Of a stretch of 64,000 nt of DNA, positions 1-10,675 are shown piece by piece. This DNA is from Vibrio profundi (GTDB lineage: Bacteria > Pseudomonadota > Gammaproteobacteria > Enterobacterales > Vibrionaceae). Within the stretch, counting starts at the first letter, position 1, and every line of letters begins with the position of its first letter. The notes beneath the pieces were generated by a model. The model saw only the letters and a list, made by a program, of their open reading frames with translations, was not told the origin of the DNA and did no database searches. The translations under genes were made by a program, and so were the position numbers. The stretch lies in assembly GCF_005281835.1 (NCBI RefSeq), contig NZ_RZIS01000008.1, positions 36,720-100,719 on the forward strand, read 5' to 3'.

Positions 1-23
1 CTACCAAGCTGCTCCATCCCGCG
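1..23 (-). tRNA. tRNA-fMet (CAT), 5' part only, cut by the window edge
   Basis: The first 23 bases are identical to the 5' acceptor/D-arm end of the complete initiator tRNA at 194-270. The rest lies outside the window. The tRNA array therefore continues to the left. Confidence 0.9.
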
Positions 24-59
24 TCCGGATGCATTGTTAAGTACAATGAAACTTTAAAT

Positions 60-135
60 TGGAGCGACACACGAGGTTCGAACTCGTGACCTCAACCTTG
101 GCAAGGTTGCGCTCTACCAGCTGAGCTAGTGTCGC
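60..135 (-). tRNA. tRNA-Gly (GCC)
   Basis: A 76-nt tRNA with encoded CCA, read on the minus strand. The anticodon loop CTTGCCAAG gives anticodon GCC, and the T-loop GTTCGAAC is canonical. It is identical to the copies at 307-382, 437-512 and 569-644. It is co-transcribed with the neighbouring initiator tRNAs from the promoter at 679-706. Confidence 0.97.
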
Positions 136-193
136 ATAAGTTAACCGCTGCTCTTTACTGCCTTGGGCAATCGATAAGCGTTCAACTGTAATG

Positions 194-384
<191 letters not shown>

Positions 385-436
385 CAGGAAAGGTCTTTCA
401 CCTTTCGATTATCGCTTAAAGCCATAATCTACAAAT

Positions 437-512
437 TGGAGCGACACACGAGGTTCGAACTCGTGACCTCAACCTTGGCAAGGTTGCGCTCTACCAGCTG
501 AGCTAGTGTCGC
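437..512 (-). tRNA. tRNA-Gly (GCC)
   Basis: A third identical 76-nt tRNA-Gly with anticodon GCC and encoded CCA. The spacers on its two sides (383-436 and 513-568) are near copies of one another, which indicates tandem amplification of a Gly-plus-spacer unit. Confidence 0.97.
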
Positions 513-568
513 ATCACAGGAAAGGTCTTTCACCTTTCGATTACCGCTTAACGCAATAATCTATAAAT

Positions 569-644
569 TGGAGCGACACACGAGGTTCGAACTCGTGACC
601 TCAACCTTGGCAAGGTTGCGCTCTACCAGCTGAGCTAGTGTCGC
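569..644 (-). tRNA. tRNA-Gly (GCC), promoter-proximal copy
   Basis: The fourth identical 76-nt tRNA-Gly with anticodon GCC and encoded CCA. It is the first gene of the visible operon, starting about 34 nt downstream of the -10 box at 679-684. Confidence 0.97.
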
Positions 645-678
645 ATTCTGAAACGTCTTTCGTCGTTCAGGGCTGCGA

Positions 679-706
679 ATTATAAGAGCATTTTTTTGTG
701 ATGCAA
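679..706 (-). promoter_or_regulatory. Sigma-70 promoter of the tRNA operon with GC-rich discriminator
   Basis: On the minus strand there is a -35 TTGCAT (701-706), a 16-bp spacer and a perfect -10 TATAAT (679-684). The discriminator TCGCAGCCC that follows is GC-rich, as in stringently controlled stable-RNA promoters. An A/T-rich tract lies just upstream of the -35 (about 707-750) and could act as an UP element. Confidence 0.85.
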
Positions 707-824
707 GTCCTTCATACAAAAAAAAATGATTTTTTTCTCATTTGCTGAAAAAGCACACAAAAAAACACTTCAGGTCGCTAAATTTTGGATCTATATGAGG
801 AAAATCAGGAATTTCTCGTCAGTA

Positions 825-1370
825 TTAGATCGTAATAATAGTTTCACGATAATACTTAAGTTCTGCAATTGACTCACGAATGTCATCAAGTGCTAAATGC
901 GTTCCCTTCTTCGAAAAACCATCTAAAATTTCAGGTTTCCAACGGCGAGTCAGCTCTTTGAGCGTGCTAACATCAATACAGCGATAGTGGAAGTATTCAT
1001 CCAGCTCAGGCATATGCTTCACAAGGAAACGACGATCCTGGCCGATGCTATTGCCACAGATTGGTGATTGACCAGCAGGAACCCATTTCTTCAAGAATTC
1101 AATGGTTTGACTTACGGCTTCTTGTTCAGTCACAGTGCTTTCTTTCACACGTTTAACCAAACCGCTTCCAGTATGGGTTGTGGTACACCACTCATCCATT
1201 TTGTCCAACTCAACGTCAGGTTGATGAATTGCCAATACCGGTCCTTCAGCTAGGATATTCAGCTGACTATCAGTCACGATAGACGCTATTTCAATGATTT
1301 TATGAGTTTCAGGATTTAGACCCGTCATCTCAAGATCGACCCAGATTAGGTTCTGATCGCTAAAGGACAT
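825..1370 (-). CDS. orn: Oligoribonuclease (3'-5' exoribonuclease)
   Basis: The 181-aa product has the full usual length of Orn, the cytoplasmic DEDDh exonuclease that degrades 2-5-nt RNAs and the pGpG produced when c-di-GMP is broken down. The first acidic motif is clear near the N-terminus (WVDLEMTGL, about residues 10-18), and the C-terminal part carries the [10 protein letters not shown] motif that supplies the catalytic His and last Asp. It is divergent from rsgA across a 139-bp gap, the same orn/rsgA/psd arrangement as in E. coli. No terminator is visible downstream before the tRNA promoter. Confidence 0.97.
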   Translation of the reverse strand: MSFSDQNLIWVDLEMTGLNPETHKIIEIASIVTDSQLNILAEGPVLAIHQPDVELDKMDEWCTTTHTGSGLVKRVKESTVTEQEAVSQTIEFLKKWVPAGQSPICGNSIGQDRRFLVKHMPELDEYFHYRCIDVSTLKELTRRWKPEILDGFSKKGTHLALDDIRESIAELKYYRETIITI

Positions 1371-1509
1371 AAAGAGGTTGCCTATTTGTTTACGTGTAAA
1401 AGAGGTACTATACCCAATTAACTATGCTCAAACTAGTTTTACAGTTGCTGAAACATGCAGCGTTTGGGTTCCCAGTCACTATTAAGTTAGATGTGTTAAG
1501 TAGAAAACC

Positions 1510-2565
1510 GTGGCAAAAAAGAAAAAGCTGACCAAAGGTCAAGTACGACGCGTACGTAGCAACCAGAAGAAACGACTCAAGAAAGAAGATTCCATTCAAT
1601 GGGATGAAAACATGCTTGGGGCAACCAAAACCGGGCTGGTTATCACTCGCTTCGGCCAACATGCTGACATTGAAGACTTAGAAACTCAGGAAATACACCG
1701 CTGTAACTTGCGTCGAGGTATTGAGAGTTTAGTGTCTGGCGACAAAGTTATTTGGCGTGCTGGATTAGAATCCATGGCCGGCATTTCAGGTGTTGTGGAA
1801 GCCGTTGAGCCGAGAACCTCTATCCTAACTCGCCCGGATTACTACGATGGCCTTAAGCCTGTTGCAGCTAACGTCGATCAGATGGTTATCGTATCAGCTG
1901 TCCTGCCAGAGCTTTCATTAAATATCATTGACCGTTACCTCATTGCATCCGAAACGTTGAGTATTGCTCCGTTAGTCGTGCTCAATAAAGTGGACTTACT
2001 GACTGAACAACAAATTGCGGAATACCAAGAAACCCTCAAAGAATACGAGAAGATTGGCTATAAAGTGATGTTCGTCAGTAAAGAATCCGGTTACGGCATT
2101 AAGGAACTCGAAGCTGAGCTTAAAGATCGCATCAACATCTTTGTTGGCCAATCAGGCGTGGGGAAATCAAGTCTAGTGAATGCGCTAATGCCGACACTAG
2201 ATATCGAAGAAGGCGCGGTTTCTGAAAACTCAGGGCTTGGCCAACATACCACTACCGCAGCACGCTTATATCACTTCCCATCAGGCGGTGATCTGATTGA
2301 CTCCCCAGGAGTTCGTGAGTTTGGTTTATGGCACCTAGAGCCAGAAGCCATTACCGAAGCTTTTGTAGAATTTAAGCCGTTTCTTGGCGGGTGTAAATTC
2401 CGTGATTGTAAACACAATGACGATCCAGGCTGCCTACTTCGTGAAGCGGTAGAAGACGGGAAGATCAGTAAGCTACGTTTCGATAACTATCACAGAATCA
2501 TCGAAAGCATGGCTGGCAACAAAGACAACCGACAGTATTCCAGAAATAAGAAAGCGGATCTTTAG
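1510..2565 (+). CDS. rsgA: Ribosome small-subunit-dependent GTPase A
   Basis: This is a 351-aa circularly permuted GTPase (YjeQ/RsgA) that checks maturation of the 30S subunit. The N-terminus is Lys/Arg-rich, followed by an OB-fold. The permuted GTPase domain then has NKVD (G4) ahead of GQSGVGKSS (G1) and DSPGVREFG (G3). The C-terminal zinc region [16 protein letters not shown] is intact. Translation starts at a GTG with a poor Shine-Dalgarno. It is followed 110 bp later by psd, as in enterics. Confidence 0.97.
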   Translation: MAKKKKLTKGQVRRVRSNQKKRLKKEDSIQWDENMLGATKTGLVITRFGQHADIEDLETQEIHRCNLRRGIESLVSGDKVIWRAGLESMAGISGVVEAVEPRTSILTRPDYYDGLKPVAANVDQMVIVSAVLPELSLNIIDRYLIASETLSIAPLVVLNKVDLLTEQQIAEYQETLKEYEKIGYKVMFVSKESGYGIKELEAELKDRINIFVGQSGVGKSSLVNALMPTLDIEEGAVSENSGLGQHTTTAARLYHFPSGGDLIDSPGVREFGLWHLEPEAITEAFVEFKPFLGGCKFRDCKHNDDPGCLLREAVEDGKISKLRFDNYHRIIESMAGNKDNRQYSRNKKADL

Positions 2566-2675
2566 TCGCTATTTTTGTGAACAAATATGAGCATTTGCTG
2601 ACAATTGGCGCGAATTTCAGTAACATCTCGCGCCCTAAACAGTGAATCAATCAGTTAGCATTGGAAAAATACACA

Positions 2676-3584
2676 ATGGATAAGATCAAAGTTGGACTAC
2701 AGTACTGGATCCCTCAACACGGATTAACTCGTCTAGTCGGTAAAATTGCTTCTGCAAAAGCTGGTGGTTTAACTACAGCTATCATCAACTGGTTCATCAA
2801 ACAGTACAAAGTGAACATGGATGAAGCTTTACATAGCGATCCAAAGCACTTCAAAACGTTCAATGAATTTTTCGTTCGTGAGCTAAAAGAAGGCATGCGT
2901 CCTATCGCTGAAGGTGACTCTGTAATTGTGCACCCTGCAGATGCTCGTGTAAGCCAATTTGGTCCTATTGAAGACGGTAAACTAATCCAAGCTAAGGGTC
3001 ATAACTTTTCGGCTCAAGAGCTACTAGGTGGCGATGCTAATCTAGCAGAAGAGTTTAAAGATGGTGAGTTTGCTACGCTTTACCTTTCTCCAAGCGATTA
3101 CCACCGCGTTCACATGCCATGTGATGGTACGTTACGCCAAATGATCTACGTACCTGGTGATTTATTCTCAGTGAATCCATTAACGGCTGAAAACGTACCT
3201 AACCTTTTTGCTCGTAATGAACGCGTAGTATGTATCTTCGACACTGAATTTGGCCCAATGGCACAAGTTCTGGTTGGTGCAACGATTGTAGGTAGCATTG
3301 AGCAAGTTTGGGCTGGCACAATTACTCCTCCTCGCGGTAATACGGTTTACAAGTGGGATTACCCAGCTGAAGGTGACAAAGCGGTTATCTTGAAGAAAGG
3401 TGAAGAGATGGGCCGCTTCAAGCTTGGCTCTACCGTGATTAACTTATTTGCTAAAGATGCCGTTCAATTCGATGAATCGATGGCAAATGGCGAGAAGACC
3501 GTTCTTGGTACGCCTTACGCTCATACCAAAGCAGCGGAGTCTGTTGAAACAACTGAAACACCAGAAAGCCAAAGCGAAGCATAG
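2676..3584 (+). CDS. psd: Phosphatidylserine decarboxylase proenzyme
   Basis: This inner-membrane pyruvoyl enzyme converts phosphatidylserine to phosphatidylethanolamine. The self-cleavage motif LGST is present in [11 protein letters not shown]; cleavage before Ser would make the pyruvoyl alpha subunit. I chose the ATG at 2676 (302 aa), which begins [11 protein letters not shown] and has GGAA upstream. A TTG at 2661 would add five residues. The C-terminal tail after the catalytic region is Glu/Thr-rich. A strong terminator follows at 3617-3648. Confidence 0.96.
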   Translation: MDKIKVGLQYWIPQHGLTRLVGKIASAKAGGLTTAIINWFIKQYKVNMDEALHSDPKHFKTFNEFFVRELKEGMRPIAEGDSVIVHPADARVSQFGPIEDGKLIQAKGHNFSAQELLGGDANLAEEFKDGEFATLYLSPSDYHRVHMPCDGTLRQMIYVPGDLFSVNPLTAENVPNLFARNERVVCIFDTEFGPMAQVLVGATIVGSIEQVWAGTITPPRGNTVYKWDYPAEGDKAVILKKGEEMGRFKLGSTVINLFAKDAVQFDESMANGEKTVLGTPYAHTKAAESVETTETPESQSEA

Positions 3585-3616
3585 CCTTCTATTACAGTTT
3601 CAAATCTAATCAATAA

Positions 3617-3648
3617 GGCGAGTTAGAAATAACTCGCCTTTCCTTTTT
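3617..3648 (+). terminator. Rho-independent terminator of psd
   Basis: A 9-bp perfect stem GGCGAGTTA / TAACTCGCC with a GAAA tetraloop is followed by a T-rich tail (TTTCCTTTTT). Confidence 0.9.
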
Positions 3649-3801
3649 CTGGCGTGAAATAGCACTTTGAAATATTGACCAAAAGCAAAGCTACTGCCGA
3701 AACACTGAACAAGTTTTCGAAAGTTCAACTCGCCTCCAAGTACTCATTTATCGGATAACTTACTCTATTCATGAATAATTTACTTATAGGGCCTATCTAC
3801 C

Positions 3802-5217
3802 ATGCCAAAGTTGAATGCCAACATTTTGGTGAAGTTACTTATCTGTTTTTCCATTCCTCTAGGCGTGTTATTCATGCCTATCGATGCAATCCCTATCGAC
3901 GATCTCACTTTAATCCAGCATCGATTATTAGCCATCTTCTTACTGGCCGCTTTACTTTGGGTGTTAGAGCCTGTGCCCGTTTTCGCCACTTCCATCCTCA
4001 TCATTGCGCTGCAACTGGTGATGATTTCCGATAAAGGCTTACACCTATTTAGAAATCCACCAGCCGGTCATGAGCTAGGAGAACTCATGAATTACACTGA
4101 TATATTCAGTGCTTTTTCTTCCCCTATCATCATTCTTTTTATGGGTGGTTTTGCTCTGGCGATCGCTGCGTCAAAATATGAACTGGACAATAACCTGGCC
4201 CGCGTTTTACTTAAGCCTTTTGGCACGCAACCTAAGTTCATCATGTTAGGTCTCATGCTAATCACCGCTGTGTTTTCCATGTTCATGTCGAACACCGCAA
4301 CAACGGTAATGATGCTCGCACTGCTAGGGCCAATAGTCGCTTCAGCGCCTCGTGGGGACTTAGGTATTAAAGCGCTAGTGCTTTGTATTCCAATCGCCGC
4401 CAATACCGGTGGCATTGCTACACCAATAGGAACACCTCCTAATGCCATCGCTCTACAATACTTAACCGGAGAAAACAGCATCGACTTCCTAAGCTGGATG
4501 ATGATGGGATTGCCCTTTGTCATTATTCAGCTGACCATCGCTTGGTTCTTATTGCAGAAGTTGTTCCCGTCAGAGCAGCGAAATATGACGCTTAAGTTAG
4601 ATGGGCAATTCAAGAAAAGCTGGCGTGCGATTGTAGTTTACGCCACCTTTGCCGCCACCATCCTATTGTGGATGACCACTAAGCTGCATGGTATGAACAC
4701 CTATGTGGTTTCAATTATCCCGTTAGCTGTCTTTACGTTAACTGGCATAATGGGTAAAGAAGAGCTCAAACTGATCAATTGGGATGTATTGTGGCTAGTG
4801 GCAGGTGGTATTGCTATCGGCATCGGCTTAGACAAAACCGGTCTTGCCGCCGCCCTCGCCCACGCAATAGATTACGAATCACTTTCCCCTGCATCGGTGG
4901 TGATTACCCTGTCTATCGTATGCTGGTTAATGGCGAACTTCATGTCGAACACCGCCACAGCAAACTTATTGATGCCTATTGCCGCCGCGATTGGCGCGTC
5001 GATGGAAAGCTTAGCAGCGATCGGGGGCTTGCAAGGGTTACTTGTGGTTGTCGCCTTCTCAGCCTCTCTTGGAATGATTCTACCCGTCTCAACCCCACCT
5101 AACTCACTGGCTTACTCGACCGGATTAATCGAGAGCAAAGACATGGCGAAAATGGGGATTATTCTAGGTTTGATTGGTTTAGGTATTGTTTACCTCGCCC
5201 TATTCCTATTCGTCTAA
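3802..5217 (+). CDS. DASS/SLC13-family sodium-coupled anion (dicarboxylate) symporter
   Basis: This 471-aa polytopic membrane protein has the two signature SNT motifs of the divalent anion:Na+ symporter family, at about residues 163-165 (MSNTATTV) and 382-384 (MSNTATAN). Each half also has a Pro-rich substrate/Na+ loop (GTPPNAIA about 210-217, STPPNSLAY about 430-438). This symmetric layout matches VcINDY, so C4-dicarboxylates or similar anions are likely substrates, but the exact anion cannot be read from sequence. It appears to be a single-gene unit between psd and a DMT transporter. Confidence 0.88.
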   Translation: MPKLNANILVKLLICFSIPLGVLFMPIDAIPIDDLTLIQHRLLAIFLLAALLWVLEPVPVFATSILIIALQLVMISDKGLHLFRNPPAGHELGELMNYTDIFSAFSSPIIILFMGGFALAIAASKYELDNNLARVLLKPFGTQPKFIMLGLMLITAVFSMFMSNTATTVMMLALLGPIVASAPRGDLGIKALVLCIPIAANTGGIATPIGTPPNAIALQYLTGENSIDFLSWMMMGLPFVIIQLTIAWFLLQKLFPSEQRNMTLKLDGQFKKSWRAIVVYATFAATILLWMTTKLHGMNTYVVSIIPLAVFTLTGIMGKEELKLINWDVLWLVAGGIAIGIGLDKTGLAAALAHAIDYESLSPASVVITLSIVCWLMANFMSNTATANLLMPIAAAIGASMESLAAIGGLQGLLVVVAFSASLGMILPVSTPPNSLAYSTGLIESKDMAKMGIILGLIGLGIVYLALFLFV

Positions 5218-5234
5218 CCTCGCCCCTTCATTTC

Positions 5235-5267
5235 CCCCTCTAATTCATTACTTTGTAATTAGAGGGG
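5235..5267. other. Intergenic stem-loop
   Basis: An 11-bp perfect inverted repeat CCCCTCTAATT / AATTAGAGGGG with an 11-nt loop lies between the DASS transporter and the next gene. No T-run follows on the plus strand, so it is not a classical terminator. It may stabilise the mRNA 3' end or act as a weak terminator. Confidence 0.6.
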
Positions 5268-5323
5268 ATTAAGGCATATTGAATCCCTACGTACCAACTT
5301 CTCTAATATGGACGCACTTTTCA

Positions 5324-6211
5324 ATGGGATTTGAATGGCTGGCCCTTGCGGCTGCATTTCTTTGGGCGATTGCCAGTTTAATGTCGGTAAAACCTGCGCA
5401 GCATTTAGGTTCTTTTGCCTATAGCCGTTGGCGTATGGGCTGTACAGCCCTAATGCTATCGAGTATGGCTTTTGTTACTGGTGGATGGTCGAGTGTTGAA
5501 GCTGAGCTAGTCACGCCGATGATGCTGTCCGGCCTGATTGGTATCTTTATTGGTGATACAGCTCTATTTGCCTGTTTGAACCGGATGGGACCGCGTCAAG
5601 CTGGCTTACTGTTCTCTTGCCATGCGGTATTTTCTGCCGTTCTTGGTTATTTTCTCTTTAGTGAGAGCATGACCTCGACGGAATTGATTGGCTCAGCGTT
5701 GGTCTTCAGTGGCGTCCTGACGGCGATTTTCTTCGGCCGAAAAGGACAATCTCAAAACCAACTCGAGTCTATAAAAGGTAAGGTGTGGATAGGTGTCGGG
5801 CTAGGGTTAGTCGCCGCTATGTGCCAAGCGCTAGGTGGCATTATCGCTAAGCCAGTCATGCAAACTAATATCGATCCTGTTGCTGCTTCTGCCATTCGTA
5901 TGATCACGGCTTTTGCGGCTCATTCATTGTTTCGCTTCACTGGCGCAAAATTATCGCGGCCTATCAATCCAATGACCCCCAAGCTCTTGGGCATCACTGC
6001 AATTAATGGTTTCTTAGCAATGGCAGTCGGGATGACGTTAATTCTATACGCATTACAAGATGGGAACGTCGGCATGGTTGCGCTGTTGTCCTCTACAACG
6101 CCTATCATGCTGCTGCCAATCTTATGGTTTTATACTAAGAAACGGCCCAACATTTACGCTTGGGTAGGTGCCATTGTTGCCGTTGTCGGAACAGGCATTT
6201 TGGTACAGTAA
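5324..6211 (+). CDS. DMT-superfamily (EamA-type) transporter
   Basis: A roughly 295-aa membrane protein with about ten hydrophobic segments arranged as two EamA repeats: residues 1-140 and 155-295, separated by the polar stretch FGRKGQSQNQLESIKGK. The second half has the typical EamA motif MVALLSSTTPIMLLP. The substrate is unknown. I place the start at the ATG at 5324 (MGFEWLALA), which leads straight into the first helix. A TTG at 5279, preceded by AAGG, would give 310 aa and cannot be excluded. Confidence 0.8.
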   Translation: MGFEWLALAAAFLWAIASLMSVKPAQHLGSFAYSRWRMGCTALMLSSMAFVTGGWSSVEAELVTPMMLSGLIGIFIGDTALFACLNRMGPRQAGLLFSCHAVFSAVLGYFLFSESMTSTELIGSALVFSGVLTAIFFGRKGQSQNQLESIKGKVWIGVGLGLVAAMCQALGGIIAKPVMQTNIDPVAASAIRMITAFAAHSLFRFTGAKLSRPINPMTPKLLGITAINGFLAMAVGMTLILYALQDGNVGMVALLSSTTPIMLLPILWFYTKKRPNIYAWVGAIVAVVGTGILVQ

Positions 6212-6258
6212 CTAGCAGTAATGGGCTTGCTGTCAGGCCGCCCATTACTAACTGACAG

Positions 6259-7230
6259 CTACGATCTAGGGAAAGGGAAAGCGGTCACGTCGTCGATATG
6301 GTCGTAACCCAAAGCCAGCATGATTAGCCTATCGATACCCAATGCAACACCCGCACAGTCTGGCAGGCCTGCTTTTAGCGCCTCAATCAAATGATGGTCA
6401 ATCGGTTGAGGCGACAAGCCCATCTCGATACGCTTGGCATTATCATCTTCAAAGCGCTTAAGCTGCTCTTGTGGCTTATCTAACTCATGGAAGCCGTTTG
6501 CCAGCTCGATGCCTTTGAAGTACACCTCAAAACGGTCAGCCACTCGCGGATCATTCGGGTTAATCTTGGCTAATGCCGCCTGTGAAGCTGGGAAATCATA
6601 AACAAATGCGGGCACTGTCTGGCCAATCTTTTCTTCGACACCCACGCTGAATAGCAGTTGTAGCAAGGTATCGCGGTCCTCTTCGGGGTCAGCAATATCA
6701 CTTAACCCAAGCTTGGCTGCCGCTTGTTTTAGAGTATCCATAGAATCTTCAAGCGGACACACGCCCAGCACATCAATAAAGGCTTGTTGGTAAGTCATAC
6801 GCTCAGCTTCGCCCGACTTTAAGATTTGCTGTAATAACAAATCCATTTCATCCATCAGGTCATGATGATCAAAACCGACACGATACCACTCCAGCATGGT
6901 GAACTCAGGGTTGTGGTAACGACCGTTCTCTTCATTACGAAACGACTTACAAATTTGGTAAATACAGCCACTTCCAGCAGCCAGCAAACGTTTCATATGA
7001 AATTCAGGGCTTGTCATAAAGAACAGAGGCTGGCCTTGCGCGTAACCAGGGCCAACGAATTCAGTTTTGAAGGTATGCAAATGCACATCGGTCACCGTGG
7101 AGTGACTCATGGCTGGCGTATCGACCTCCATTACGTCTCGCTCTGCAAAAAAATGGCGGATTTGATTAAGGATATCAGCACGTTGCTTTAACTGCTTAAT
7201 GGTTGCGGCAGGTTGCCATGTAGAGTGCAT
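6259..7230 (-). CDS. epmA: EF-P--(R)-beta-lysine ligase
   Basis: A class II lysyl-tRNA synthetase-like catalytic core without the anticodon-binding domain (323 aa, usual length). The family attaches (R)-beta-lysine to a conserved lysine of elongation factor P. Class II motifs are visible: [20 protein letters not shown] (motif 2) and [15 protein letters not shown] (motif 3). I chose the ATG at 7230 (MHSTWQPA) because it has GGAA seven bases upstream; an upstream in-frame ATG at 7248 lacks a site. Its partners efp and epmB lie 4 kb away, beyond frdABCD. Confidence 0.96.
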   Translation of the reverse strand: MHSTWQPAATIKQLKQRADILNQIRHFFAERDVMEVDTPAMSHSTVTDVHLHTFKTEFVGPGYAQGQPLFFMTSPEFHMKRLLAAGSGCIYQICKSFRNEENGRYHNPEFTMLEWYRVGFDHHDLMDEMDLLLQQILKSGEAERMTYQQAFIDVLGVCPLEDSMDTLKQAAAKLGLSDIADPEEDRDTLLQLLFSVGVEEKIGQTVPAFVYDFPASQAALAKINPNDPRVADRFEVYFKGIELANGFHELDKPQEQLKRFEDDNAKRIEMGLSPQPIDHHLIEALKAGLPDCAGVALGIDRLIMLALGYDHIDDVTAFPFPRS

Positions 7231-7449
7231 TACTAAGTTCCATATCACTGAATTCTAGGCGACGGAAATTATCATTTTTCGCTGCTTTTGTAAGCTTCTA
7301 TCTTTGCATTAATGAAACCAATACGCTGGTAAGGTGAAGCCATAAAATCACGTTCTACAATACAATTATCAATATTCAACCTTGCCCAACATTGATAACA
7401 AAAATCAGACTCAACAAGCCGTTAACACAAGCCCTATGGGCAAATCGTT

Positions 7450-7481
7450 ATCAATAATTGATTGCCGTGATTACAGTCACA
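7450..7481. promoter_or_regulatory. Palindrome plus CRP-like site in the epmA-frdA intergenic region
   Basis: The 451-bp gap 7231-7681 separates divergent epmA and frdA. It holds a perfect 13-bp palindrome ATCAATAATTGAT (7450-7462) and, four bases later, CGTGA-N6-TCACA (7466-7481), one mismatch from the CRP consensus. A -10-like TATAAT is at 7638-7643 without a convincing -35. The palindrome half-sites are in the opposite order to the FNR consensus. I saw nothing else in the gap. Confidence 0.45.
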
Positions 7482-7681
7482 TAAGCTATAAATTTTATGC
7501 CTCCATATGCATTACCGGAACAAAAACCTAAATACATCAATTTTTCAAACACCCTCCTCTCTTACACTGAACCTACCACTTAAGGCTTAGAGGTGATAAT
7601 CGGTTGATGCCGTTTACTGCTCTCTAAATAGGCTTTTTATAATAACAAGCGGAATACTCCGCATCACACTGGAGAATAACT

Positions 7682-9514
7682 GTGAAGACAATTACCACAG
7701 ATATCGCAGTCATCGGCGCAGGCGGCGCTGGTCTTCGTACAGCAATTGCAGCAGCTGAAGCTAATCCTGATTTGGAAGTAGCACTGATTTCTAAAGTTTA
7801 CCCAATGCGTTCGCACACGGTAGCAGCAGAAGGCGGTTCAGCAGCGGTAATTAAAGACGAAGATAGCCTAGACAACCACTTCAACGATACTGTTGGCGGT
7901 GGCGACTGGCTATGTGAACAGGATGTTGTTGAATACTTTGTTGAAAACGCGACTCGCGAAATGATCCAAATGGAACAATGGGGCTGCCCATGGAGTCGTA
8001 AAGAAAACGGTGAAGTAAACGTACGCCGATTCGGCGGTATGAAGGTAGAAAGAACGTGGTTCGCAGCGGATAAAACTGGCTTCCACATGCTTCATACTCT
8101 GTTCCAGACTTCGATGAAGTACGACCAAATCAAACGATTTGACGAGTACTTTGTGGTGGATTTGATCGTTGAAGAAGGTGAAGTACAAGGCCTTATCGCG
8201 ATTCATATGTCTGAAGGTGAGCTTGTTACCATCAAAGCAAAATCGGTTGTTCTAGCAACGGGGGGCGCAGGTCGTGTTTACCACTGTAATACTAACGGCG
8301 GCATCGTGACCGGCGACGGTATGGCAATGGCTTATCGCCACGGTGTGCCACTGCGTGACATGGAGTTCGTTCAATACCACCCAACCGGCCTACCGGGCAC
8401 GGGCATCTTGATGACCGAAGGTTGTCGTGGTGAAGGCGGTATCATCGTCAACAAGAACGGCTACCGTTACCTACAAGATTACGGCATGGGCCCTGAAACA
8501 CCAGTCGGCGAGCCGAAAAACAAATACATGGAACTGGGTCCTCGTGACAAAGTTTCTCAAGCATTCTGGCACGAGCAGCAGAAAGGCAACACCATCAAGC
8601 ACCCGCTTGGTGATGTAGTACACCTAGACCTTCGCCACCTTGGTGAAGAGTATCTGCAAGAGCGTCTACCGTTCATCTGTGAACTAGCAAAAGCGTACGT
8701 GAACGTTGACCCAGCAAAAGAGCCAATCCCAATCCGTCCTACCGTTCACTACACCATGGGTGGCATCGAAACTAACGGTACTTGTGAAACTCGCATCAAA
8801 GGCTTATTCGCGGTGGGTGAATGTGCGTCTGTCGGCCTACACGGGGCAAACCGCCTAGGTTCAAACTCTCTGGCTGAGTTCGTAGTATTTGGTCGCGTTG
8901 CCGGTGAACACGCTGTGAAACGCGCAGCAGAGTTCAAAGGTTGGAATGAAGAGTCGATCGCTAAGCAAGTAAAAGCGGTTGAAGATCGCATCGCAGCGCT
9001 GATGAACCAAGAAGGCGACGAAAACTGGGCAGATATCCGCACTGAAATGGGTCACACCATGGAAGCGGGTTGTGGTATCTACCGTCAAGAAGACTTGATG
9101 CAAGAGACCATCAACAAGATCACTGAACTGAAAGCGCGCTACAAGAAGATCAGCATTAAAGACAAAGGCAAGGTGTTCAACACTGACCTACTTTACGCTA
9201 TCGAAGTCGGTTACGGCCTAGAAGTCGCAGAAGCAATGGTTCACTCAGCAATCCTTCGTAAAGAGTCTCGCGGTGCACACCAACGTCTAGACGACAACTG
9301 CACTGAGCGTGATGACGTGAATTTCCTAAAACACTCACTCTCTTTCTTCAATGAAGATGCAGCACCAACCATCGATTACAGCGACGTTAAGATCACCAAG
9401 TCTCAACCAAAAGCACGTCTGTACGGTGAAGCAGCAGAGAAAGCCGCGGCCGCTGAAAAAGCTGCAGCAGCGAATGTCGCTCAAGATGAGAACCGTGAAG
9501 AGGAGAAAGCGTAA
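7682..9514 (+). CDS. frdA: Fumarate reductase flavoprotein subunit
   Basis: The 610-aa catalytic subunit of quinol:fumarate reductase reduces fumarate to succinate in anaerobic respiration. The FAD-binding GAGGAGL is at about residues 12-18. The [12 protein letters not shown] segment carries the covalent-FAD histidine (about 45), and the substrate/proton-transfer region [20 protein letters not shown] is intact. The start is GTG with GGAG seven bases upstream. The Ala/Lys/Glu-rich C-terminal tail is typical of the family. It overlaps frdB by one base (TAATG), so translation is coupled. Confidence 0.98.
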   Translation: MKTITTDIAVIGAGGAGLRTAIAAAEANPDLEVALISKVYPMRSHTVAAEGGSAAVIKDEDSLDNHFNDTVGGGDWLCEQDVVEYFVENATREMIQMEQWGCPWSRKENGEVNVRRFGGMKVERTWFAADKTGFHMLHTLFQTSMKYDQIKRFDEYFVVDLIVEEGEVQGLIAIHMSEGELVTIKAKSVVLATGGAGRVYHCNTNGGIVTGDGMAMAYRHGVPLRDMEFVQYHPTGLPGTGILMTEGCRGEGGIIVNKNGYRYLQDYGMGPETPVGEPKNKYMELGPRDKVSQAFWHEQQKGNTIKHPLGDVVHLDLRHLGEEYLQERLPFICELAKAYVNVDPAKEPIPIRPTVHYTMGGIETNGTCETRIKGLFAVGECASVGLHGANRLGSNSLAEFVVFGRVAGEHAVKRAAEFKGWNEESIAKQVKAVEDRIAALMNQEGDENWADIRTEMGHTMEAGCGIYRQEDLMQETINKITELKARYKKISIKDKGKVFNTDLLYAIEVGYGLEVAEAMVHSAILRKESRGAHQRLDDNCTERDDVNFLKHSLSFFNEDAAPTIDYSDVKITKSQPKARLYGEAAEKAAAAEKAAAANVAQDENREEEKA

Positions 9515-10278
9515 TGTCAGCGAATCGTATCCAAAAAGTAGACATTCTGCGCTACGACCCAGAGAAAGATGCAGAACCTTACATGCAGACTTTCGAAGTC
9601 CCATTCGATGAAACCATGTCAGTACTTGATGCGATTGGTTACATCAAAGACCACCAAGACAAAGATCTTTCATACCGTTGGTCTTGTCGTATGGCGATCT
9701 GTGGTTCTTGCGGCATCATGGTTGATGGCGTGCCTAAGCTAGCATGTAAGAGCTTCTTACGTGACTACCCGAACGGCCTGACTATCGAGCCTTTAGCTAA
9801 CTTCCCAATCGAAAAAGATTTGATTGTCGACATGACGCCGTTCATCGAGCGCTTAGAGGCGATTAAGCCTTACATCATTGGCAATGACCGCAAGCCAGAA
9901 GACGGCACTAACCTGCAAACACCAGAGCAGATGGCGAAATACAAACAGTTCGCTGGTTGTATCAACTGTGGCCTTTGCTACGCAGCATGTCCTCAATTCG
10001 GTCTGAACCCTGAGTTCATTGGCCCTGCGGCACTGACTCTTGCTCACCGTTACAACCTAGATAGCCGTGACAACGGTAAAGATGAGCGTATGAAGCTTAT
10101 CAATGGTGAAAACGGCGCTTGGGGCTGTACGTTTGTTGGTTACTGTTCTGAAGTGTGTCCGAAGAAAGTAGACCCAGCAGCGGCGGTTAACCAAGGTAAA
10201 GTTGAGTCTTCAATGGACTTCGTTATCTCGATGTTCAAGCCAGACGGCTCTCAAGTCAAAACTGCAGAGGAGGCATAA
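9514..10278 (+). CDS. frdB: Fumarate reductase iron-sulfur subunit
   Basis: A 254-aa electron-transfer subunit. The plant-type [2Fe-2S] motif [10 protein letters not shown] lies near residues 57-66. It is followed by two cysteine clusters, [12 protein letters not shown] and [17 protein letters not shown], for the [4Fe-4S] and [3Fe-4S] centres. It sits between frdA (one-base overlap) and frdC. Confidence 0.98.
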   Translation: MSANRIQKVDILRYDPEKDAEPYMQTFEVPFDETMSVLDAIGYIKDHQDKDLSYRWSCRMAICGSCGIMVDGVPKLACKSFLRDYPNGLTIEPLANFPIEKDLIVDMTPFIERLEAIKPYIIGNDRKPEDGTNLQTPEQMAKYKQFAGCINCGLCYAACPQFGLNPEFIGPAALTLAHRYNLDSRDNGKDERMKLINGENGAWGCTFVGYCSEVCPKKVDPAAAVNQGKVESSMDFVISMFKPDGSQVKTAEEA

Positions 10279-10279
10279 T

Positions 10280-10663
10280 ATGAGCAATCGTAAGCCTTAT
10301 GTTCGTGAGATGAAGAGAACGTGGTGGAGCAACCATCCGTTCTACCGCTTCTACATGCTACGTGAAGCAACTGTACTGCCTTTGATTCTGTTCACTGTAT
10401 TCCTAACCTTTGGTTTGGGTGCGCTAGTGAAAGGCCCTGAAGCGTGGGCTGGTTGGTTGAGCTTTATGGCGAACCCTATCATTGTCGGTATTAATATCGT
10501 GGCTCTGTTAGGCAGCTTAATGCACGCTCAAACCTTCTTCAGCATGATGCCTCAAGTAATGCCAATCCGCCTAAAAGGTAAATTGGTAGATAAAAGAATC
10601 ATCGTACTGACTCAGTGGGCTGCGGTGGCTTTTATTTCTTTAATCGTTCTTGTTGTGGTGTAA
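10280..10663 (+). CDS. frdC: Fumarate reductase membrane anchor subunit C
   Basis: A 127-aa membrane anchor with three hydrophobic helices, binding the quinol-side of the complex. The N-terminus MSNRKPYVREMKRTWW resembles enteric FrdC. I chose the ATG at 10280 because a near-perfect Shine-Dalgarno GAGGAGG precedes it and it begins one base after the frdB stop. Confidence 0.96.
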   Translation: MSNRKPYVREMKRTWWSNHPFYRFYMLREATVLPLILFTVFLTFGLGALVKGPEAWAGWLSFMANPIIVGINIVALLGSLMHAQTFFSMMPQVMPIRLKGKLVDKRIIVLTQWAAVAFISLIVLVVV

Positions 10664-10675
10664 GGAGCTTTCGTT

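Noticed and set aside
7450-7462. FNR site upstream of frdA
   Set aside because: The FNR consensus is TTGAT-N4-ATCAA; this palindrome has ATCAA first and TTGAT last, with one central base.
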